A DNA stretch of 21,610 nt from Acrasis kona. Taxonomy: Eukaryota > Heterolobosea > Eutetramitea > Acrasida > Acrasidae. The notes below the pieces were generated by a model that saw nothing but the letters and a program-made list of their open reading frames with translations, did not search any database and was not told the DNA's origin. The stretch is taken from assembly GCA_026419775.2 (NCBI GenBank), contig JAOPGA020001398.1:1-21610 (forward strand). The letters are read 5' to 3'. Position numbers and translations under genes: made by a program. Positions 17,154-21,610 of the stretch are shown in pieces (within the stretch, counting starts at the first letter, position 1; each line of letters opens with the position of its first letter).

Positions 17154-18143
17154 TTTCATAAAAGTCCGTACGTAACTGTCCTGAACTCCAGCCAAAGACT
17201 TTTGTACATACATGGAATCGATGACCGGTTCGACAATTCATTTTATTCCATCGCAAAAGATGCCAACTATAAATGGATTCTTGAAGGACGTCATTCAAAA
17301 AAACAAAACATGTCGATTGGTATTGTGCACCATTCAAACTATACTTCCATAGAGTTAACACCATCGACTAGTAACCAAGTGATAAGATATGGCGACCACA
17401 TATCGTTGAGGAACAAGATGAACGATTATCCTCTATGTATGCTCCACCATGGAAGAGATGCACAACAAGAACAACAGCACGATAAAGTTGCATCGACGCT
17501 TACAATAGAATCGAGGCTCAAACCATTATATTCGGAGGTTAGATTTAAGGAGTTGGTTCAGTTGAGGGATTATCTTGGACAGTTGGTTGGCGTGCTAGAT
17601 TGTAAAAATGAATTACAGGACACTTTCTACATGGTCCATAGCACAAGAACTCACGACAATTCAATTGTAACCAAATGTGGCGAATCGATATGTCTACGTA
17701 CAAGAATGGGACAATTTATATGCACTCAAAATAATGTGATTGATTTGTGTGAAGAAATTCAAGATGCCTGTACATTCTTGCTCACTTGTGAGGACGAGGA
17801 TGAACCATCTCGTGACAACCATCAAAGCGAAATGATACTCTCTTATGGTACGAGCTCCAATAATAACAAGCTACCCACCATCATTTCTCCCTTTACGACC
17901 AAGATGCAATGTAAAAAATGTAATGGAGAAGGAGCATTCTCACAATGGGGGCCTTGTGAGGCATCGGATCCGAATAAGAAGCATACTTGTCCGGTGTGCG
18001 CGGGGAGAAAAGTGACGATCAAACGAACAATGTGTTCAGCCTGCAGTGGTTTGGGCGGAATGCTTTTTGGCGGCACTTGTGAATTTTATGATCCTCAGAA
18101 GATTTCGGTCTGTACAGTCTGTTTCGGTCGGTGTTATTACTAG
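17154..18143 (+). CDS. Predicted beta-trefoil-like protein with C-terminal DnaJ-type zinc domain
   Basis: The open frame runs from after TAG 17151-17153 to TAG 18141-18143; the first ATG is at 17310, yet coding character starts earlier, so an upstream exon is likely. Numbering from codon 17202: three segments share a G-x-x-(I/V)-x-LR-x-x-x-(G/N) pattern, IRYGDHISLRNKMNDYPLCM (61-80), VRFKELVQLRDYLGQLVGVL (113-132) and IVTKCGESICLRTRMGQFIC (155-174), as in beta-trefoil folds; this is inference. The C-terminus has four CxxC motifs, CKKCNGEG (237), CPVCAGRK (263), CSACSGLG (278) and CTVCFGRC (304), the DnaJ cysteine-rich layout that binds two zinc ions. No J domain is present, so it is not a DnaJ chaperone proper. 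The gene ends 176 bp before the UVDE gene on the same strand. Function unknown. Confidence 0.75.
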   Translation, partial: FHKSPYVTVLNSSQRLLYIHGIDDRFDNSFYSIAKDANYKWILEGRHSKKQNMSIGIVHHSNYTSIELTPSTSNQVIRYGDHISLRNKMNDYPLCMLHHGRDAQQEQQHDKVASTLTIESRLKPLYSEVRFKELVQLRDYLGQLVGVLDCKNELQDTFYMVHSTRTHDNSIVTKCGESICLRTRMGQFICTQNNVIDLCEEIQDACTFLLTCEDEDEPSRDNHQSEMILSYGTSSNNNKLPTIISPFTTKMQCKKCNGEGAFSQWGPCEASDPNKKHTCPVCAGRKVTIKRTMCSACSGLGGMLFGGTCEFYDPQKISVCTVCFGRCYY

Positions 18144-18319
18144 TGCTGTGTTACAACCATATCTTGTATATTATAAAATCAATGTAGTTTTGTATAAATA
18201 TTATTATCTACCTACGCCAACTATCGATGCTCCTCACAATGCCATGCTCACAAACACTTCATCATCGCGCGTTAATTTTTTTGTAAACTTCAGATACTTG
18301 AAGTTAGAACATCAAACAA
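18144..18319 (+). promoter_or_regulatory. Intergenic region upstream of the UVDE-family gene
   Basis: It contains TATAAAA at 18172-18178 and TATAAATA at 18193-18200, A/T-rich sequence, then about 120 bp before the ATG. It must hold both the 3' end of the upstream gene and the promoter of the UVDE gene. No precise start can be given. Confidence 0.3.
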
Positions 18320-19567
18320 ATGACGGACTCACACGGTCGGATAGGGTATGCTCACTCTAACAAACAAAATAAGCTGAGTACCAACCATTCCTTTAGACTT
18401 GCGAGCTTTGGAGTGCCCAAGGTATTATTGTTTCTCATTGCTTTGATTTAATTTGCCACAGATGAAAGAGTACGTGTCTAAAAACATCGATCACTTTAAG
18501 CAAATTTTAAAGTACAACAAGCAAAAGGGTATTAAAATTTTTAGAATAGGATCGGATTTTATACCCTTTGCAAGTCACGAAAGCATGACAAAGTTGATAC
18601 CCAAATGGGATTGGAGAAAGTATTTCGCAGTACAGTTGAAACACATCGGTCAGAATCTAATAAAAGACCAAGGTTTCAGGGTGAGCATGCACCCGGACCA
18701 TTATTGCTTGGTAAATTCCAACGACGTTCAAGTAGTCAAGAAAAGTTTAGATGAACTAAATTATCACATTGATCTTTTTGAAGCAATGAATCTAGACGCA
18801 TCGCATAAAATCATTGTAAGTATGGTTGAAGAAGTTACTAAACGTTGTAGATAAATCTGGGTGGGGTTTACAAGGACAAAAGCGCAAGTATGGACAGGTT
18901 CATCAACCAATACAAATCATTTCCAGATCGCTTCAAAAAACATGTTGTAATCGAAAATGATGATCACTTGTACTCTCTTGATGATTGCATGTACATTAAC
19001 GAAAAGTGTGGAGTTCCAGTATCGCTTAATACCTTCCACCATGAATGCTACAACACAAATGGAGACACCCTCAGACAAGCCTTCCTACGCAGTTCTTATA
19101 CTTGGAACCTGAACATTGATGGATCTCCAATCGTGTCATACTCTAGTCAGAACGACCAAGAGGACACCAGAAGAGGAGCCAATTCCGAAACACTTGACGT
19201 TGAACACTTTAAAAAAACCATTTGTGAGTGGTTGATGAGAGCAGAAGATTGTCATGGTTACGTACTATTCGACTTGATTATAGAAACCAGAGATAGGGAA
19301 ATGAGCGCATTGTTGGGTTACACTCTCATGTCCGATTATCACAAACAAAACAGGATTGATGGAGCAGTGAAGGAATTTTCACAAGAAGAATTGGAAGAGG
19401 AGAGCCAACACGTCGTAGAGCAAGCCATCCTGTCCGAAAGAGAAGTCACCAGCGGATTAAAGATCAAATTAACCACACCAAGCAAGAAGAGGACCTGCTC
19501 TGGAAAGATTTTAGAAAAGTCACCAACGACGAAAAGAATTAAACTTGATTGCATGGACCCCGAGTGA
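18320..19567 (+). CDS. UV-damage endonuclease (UVDE/UvsE) family protein, three exons; several metal-site residues replaced
   Basis: Exons 18320-18421, 18462-18815 and 18851-19567 give 390 residues. UVDE enzymes are TIM-barrel nucleases that nick DNA 5' of UV photoproducts using a metal cluster. Family landmarks: RIGYAHSN (7-14), NIDHFKQILKYNKQKGIKIF, FRIGSDFIPFASH (61-73), SMHPDHY (109-115), NLGGVYKDK (154-162), VIENDD (185-190), TFHHECYN (213-220), FDLIIETRDRE (292-302). Compared, from memory, with Thermus UVDE, residues equal to H69, H101, E175, H203 and E269 are kept (H73, H111, E187, H215, E297). Those equal to H143, D200, K229, H231 and H244 read N154, N212, I246, S248 and N263. It may thus be catalytically dead or altered. 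The C-terminal tail (about 305-390) is acidic then basic (SKKRT, TTKRIKL), possibly a nuclear signal. It converges on the KPR gene 18 bp away. Confidence 0.9.
18422..18461 (+). other. Intron 1 of the UVDE-family gene (40 nt)
   Basis: GTATTATTG...TTTGCCACAG. Removing it joins FGVPK to MKEYVSK in frame (phase 0) and matches the spacing between the family's N-terminal strand and the following helix. Confidence 0.85.
18816..18850 (+). other. Intron 2 of the UVDE-family gene (35 nt)
   Basis: GTAAGTATGG donor, TACTAAAC branch-point-like site, TTGTAG acceptor. Removal joins SHKII to INLGGVYKDK (phase 0), restoring a conserved family segment that is otherwise broken by a stop. Confidence 0.92.
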
Positions 19568-19570
19568 GTG

Positions 19571-19590
19571 AATAAAAAGTTTGTTTTATT
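19571..19590. terminator. Back-to-back poly(A) signals of the convergent UVDE and KPR genes
   Basis: AATAAA on the plus strand at 19571-19576 serves the UVDE gene. AATAAA on the minus strand at 19590-19585 overlaps the KPR stop codon (TAA, 19588-19586). The two transcripts must overlap at their 3' ends. Confidence 0.65.
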
Positions 19591-20684
19591 TGAATTGGTA
19601 AATCATTTCGGGCGTGTGCTTCACAATACCGCACTTGTTGGATTCGACCTGCTTGATTTTATCGTATACTGCTTGTATCACGGGCGTATCAATCTTTGGA
19701 TCTAAACCATTGGCAAGTTTTAACACCGCTCCTTGTAAATATTCTATTTCTGTTAATCTATTATTGGATACATCTTCGTACATGGACGAAGTGGCCTTTT
19801 CCGTTGGACCTGCCATACCTGCTGCAATGTACGAAAAGATCCAATCAGGTGCGCACAATGCCCAAGGTACCAGATGGTTTGGTAGTTTGAAAACAGGAGC
19901 AGCCTCCATGCCTCTTGCGTAATAGACGGATAAAGTTTCTGACATGCAGTGAGATAAAAGTCTTCTGTATCCATATTGGGAGAGTTCTTTGGAGAGTGGA
20001 ACACCTGACAATGCACATATGGCGTTATTGAGATTGAACAGCATTTTACCATTTTGAACCTTTTCAATTTGAGTGGATAACAGTGTTGGCACTCCACTGT
20101 TGTTCATAATGTTTGATAAAATTTCAGATTGCTCGTCTTGTTCGATAATAATGTTGCCCTTTGAACTTTGTTTGTAGACGCCTGTGGCTTGGTCATCAAT
20201 CACATTAAAAGGACACTTTATCGTAAGTTTCATAGTTGTTCGTTTGGCTTACCATTGCAGCTAATATCTTGTGTTTAGTTAATATTTTTTTGGCCTCTGG
20301 AACGGTGAAAATTCCGTTCATCATGAGTACAATGGTGCAAGATTTGAGCTCGAGTTTCTTGATTTCTTGGTAAATCTCATCTGCGGCAGTTCTTTTTAAG
20401 CACATTATAATAAATTGAGGTTTAATTCGTTTAATTTGAATCATCTCTGTGAGGCTGCTATGTAAGGTAAAGTCTGAATTTTTAAGTGAACGTGTAGTGC
20501 CATCTATGTTCTCAGCTTTTAAACATTCATACCTCTCCAGTCTGTTCCTCAAGTTTTGACGACCTATCAAGTGGAGGTCAACAAGATCACTGCACCCTAT
20601 AAATGATGATATAAAACCTCCTATTAATCCTACACCAATGATGCATAACACTGGCTTATCGATTGTCTCAATTAGTTGCTTCAT
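19586..20684 (-). CDS. 2-dehydropantoate 2-reductase (ketopantoate reductase), two exons
   Basis: Exons 20684-20253 (144 codons) and 20215-19586 (209 codons plus stop) give 353 residues, the usual size of eukaryotic members. The enzyme reduces 2-dehydropantoate to pantoate with NADPH in pantothenate (coenzyme A) synthesis. The N-terminal Rossmann domain has GVGLIGG (17-23, GxGxxG), MCLKRTAADE (94-103) and MNGIFTV (122-128). The C-terminal ApbA domain has the conserved lysine region NGKMLFNLNNAICALSG (199-215; K201) and SSMYEDV then LTEIEYLQG with E300, equal to the substrate-binding Glu of bacterial PanE. Nothing is broken. Broad-specificity paralogues of this family exist, so pantoate synthesis is likely but not proven. 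It is convergent with the UVDE gene; its 5' region holds an inverted repeat. Confidence 0.9.
20216..20252 (-). other. Intron of the ketopantoate reductase gene (37 nt)
   Basis: On the minus strand GTAAGCCAAA...GATAAAG. Removal joins ILAAM to CPFNVID (phase 0). Without splicing the first exon would stop 12 codons later. Confidence 0.9.
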
Positions 20685-20705
20685 AAGGTTGGAAATTATA
20701 ATAAA

Positions 20706-20724
20706 ATTTAATGTTACATTAAAT
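20706..20724. promoter_or_regulatory. Inverted repeat upstream of the KPR gene
   Basis: ATTTAATG-TTA-CATTAAAT, perfect 8-bp arms with a 3-nt spacer, 22 bp upstream of the KPR start codon. It could be a regulator site or just 5' UTR structure. Confidence 0.35.
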
Positions 20725-20937
20725 AATAATATGTAGACGTACGGATAATCGTGCCACAGGATGGTCTGTCATTCGGGGCAAAGCAGAAGTTCAAATTGAT
20801 TACAAAGATAGGAGGAAATCGGCTTGGGAAAATTAAGACTTTATAATATTAAAACGTACTGCACCTCGACCCAACGCCGGAATTGAATATTGAGTGAAGA
20901 GGAGGCTTTTGGCCTAAAACTTGCCTTATAAGGGTAA
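20725..20937. other. Divergent intergenic region between KPR and the small membrane-protein gene
   Basis: Shared upstream region of two divergent genes. One plus-strand stretch (20758-20840) reads as protein in two frames (QDGLSFGAKQKFKLITKIGG or GWSVIRGKAEVQIDYKDRRK, the latter preceded by a splice-acceptor-like GCCACAG). An upstream exon or remnant is possible but unproven. Confidence 0.3.
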
Positions 20938-21213
20938 ATGAGCCCCGCTCTCATTTCCAATAAAACCTGGTGTAGGGTCGTGGTGGGCAAGAGGACGACC
21001 AAACTTGCCCGTCAAGGACAATGGATCAGATATTCAATTAAGAGTGTATGGGGTGAGGTGATATTCATGATGGTCCTTGTGTTGTTCCTCATCATTGTTA
21101 CATCAAGGTAAAAATTAAATTTCCTCTTGATTCATATTAGAAAGTTTGGTGGTCTTAATGTGAGAGATGATCATCTCTCACATCTAATTGGAGGCGAGCA
21201 ATGGTGGCAGTGA
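20938..21213 (+). CDS. Small predicted membrane protein, two exons (80 aa), unrecognised
   Basis: Exon 1 (20938-21107) starts at ATG and exon 2 (21141-21213) ends at TGA; a 33-nt GT..AG intron splits an Arg codon (AG|A). The N-terminal part is basic (TWCRVVVGKRTTKLARQGQW, then RYSIKSVWGE), followed by one hydrophobic helix VIFMMVLVLFLIIV (about 41-54) and a polar tail KFGGLNVRDDHLSHLIGGEQ ending WWQ. Positive residues before the helix and its single span suggest a tail-inserted or single-pass membrane protein. The unspliced frame is only 57 codons, so it is easily missed. Exon 2 contains a perfect 26-bp palindrome. No homologue recognised. Confidence 0.6.
21108..21140 (+). other. Intron of the small membrane-protein gene (33 nt)
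   Basis: GTAAAAATTA...TCATATTAG, with TTGATTC near the 3' end as possible branch site. Phase 2. Removing it extends the frame by 24 codons; the size is in line with the other introns here. Confidence 0.6.
21158..21183. repeat. Perfect 26-bp palindrome
   Basis: Each half is ATGTGAGAGATGA followed by its exact reverse complement with no spacer. It lies in the predicted second exon of the small membrane-protein gene and covers codons for LNVRDDHLSH. Confidence 0.95.
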
Positions 21214-21267
21214 TGAAATTGTATGATTACAGTAAAATATGTTTGATTTTGTTGTATTTTGAATTAC

Positions 21268-21274
21268 TATAAAA
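21268..21274 (+). promoter_or_regulatory. TATA box candidate
   Basis: TATAAAA, 58 bp upstream of the ATG at 21332 and 55 bp past the previous stop. Confidence 0.45.
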
Positions 21275-21331
21275 CGTGGTTTATTGTTTGATTGTCTTGG
21301 GTCGTCGTTTGTAAAGATTACAAATACTGAC

Positions 21332-21587
21332 ATGCCTTTGTCTCCACGTAAGAAATCCAATCCTTCTAAAACACAGAGGGATGAGGATGAAAAACGAAGG
21401 AAGGCTCTTCTAAATGCGCTTGAAGATGAAATGCCACAAACAGACGGAGTAAGAATTCAGGAACTTGATTAATTACTCAATGTAGCCCACAGAAGTTACT
21501 TTCTCCATCGAAGATTTAGATATAACAAGCGACGATATTGATTTGGATGAAATTGATGAGGACATTTTACGGTTCCTAACAAGATGA
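21332..21587 (+). CDS. Small acidic protein, two exons (72 aa), unrecognised
   Basis: Exon 1 (21332-21448) starts MPLSPRKKSNPSKTQRDEDE and continues KRRKALLNALEDEMPQTDG; exon 2 (21486-21587) reads PTEVTFSIEDLDITSDD, then IDLDEIDEDILRFLTR and TGA. A 37-nt intron in phase 0 separates them. The N-terminus is basic and phosphorylatable (SPRKK), the middle a charged helix, the C-terminus strongly acidic. Without splicing, exon 1 would end after only 8 further codons. Such basic-helix-acidic layouts occur in small nuclear or chromatin-associated proteins, but I recognise no family. The gene might continue if the stop is spliced past, which the window end hides. Confidence 0.6.
21449..21485 (+). other. 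Intron of the small acidic-protein gene (37 nt)
   Basis: GTAAGAATTC donor, TTAATTAC branch-like site, AATGTAG acceptor; phase 0. Its length is identical to the KPR and transposase introns. Confidence 0.75.
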
Positions 21588-21610
21588 GTTGGTCCAAAAA
21601 GCTCTTCAAC

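Noticed and set aside
18046-18360. Plus-strand 104-codon open frame between the trefoil-like gene and the UVDE gene.
   Set aside because: It overlaps the zinc domain and the UVDE first exon out of frame and has intergenic composition in between.

Overview
The window reads as nuclear DNA of an A+T-rich eukaryote with very short spliceosomal introns. Five host-gene introns can be placed at 33-40 nt, each with GT..AG ends and restored reading frame, and a sixth (37 nt) lies in a transposase gene. TAA, TAG and TGA all serve as stops, so the standard code fits. A UV-damage endonuclease (UVDE) family gene and a 2-dehydropantoate 2-reductase (KPR) gene, both with introns, suggest a fungus or a free-living protist rather than an animal. 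The lineage cannot be fixed from the sequence. Three N positions (3644, 3797, 14704) and several frameshifts at homopolymers mean some gene breaks may be assembly errors.

Left part (1-10.6 kb) is a mobile-element graveyard. Bases 1 to about 4287 hold a minus-strand LINE with ORF1 and ORF2 overlapping by ATGA; ORF2 carries an APE-type endonuclease and a reverse transcriptase. It appears to have landed, 5'-truncated, in an older plus-strand gene remnant (about 4288-4832), which was also hit by a small tRNA-like SINE with target-site duplications and an A10 tail. A second, decayed plus-strand LINE (4.9-7.3 kb) has lost its reverse transcriptase core. Next comes a ~2 kb satellite array with ~200-bp units made of two imperfect inverted halves; the array switches orientation near 7.63 kb. 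A clean 5'-truncated LINE insertion (9593-10581) with open frame, poly(A) and an 11-bp target-site duplication follows.

Middle part (10.6-16.9 kb): a broken DDE_Tnp_4-type transposase gene with an N-terminal Cys/His finger (10.9-12.5 kb), then a stretch of short, closely spaced, mostly broken ORFs on both strands that I do not recognise. Several end at a stop overlapping or next to AATAAA. They could be decayed host genes or an old integrated DNA element; the sequence alone does not decide.

Right part (17.1-21.6 kb) looks like compact, working host DNA: a predicted beta-trefoil-like protein with a C-terminal DnaJ-type four-CxxC zinc domain; a three-exon UVDE-family gene whose conserved metal-site residues are partly replaced (possible pseudoenzyme); a convergent, intact two-exon KPR gene only 18 bp away; and two small two-exon genes (an 80-aa predicted membrane protein and a 72-aa acidic protein) found only by recognising their introns.
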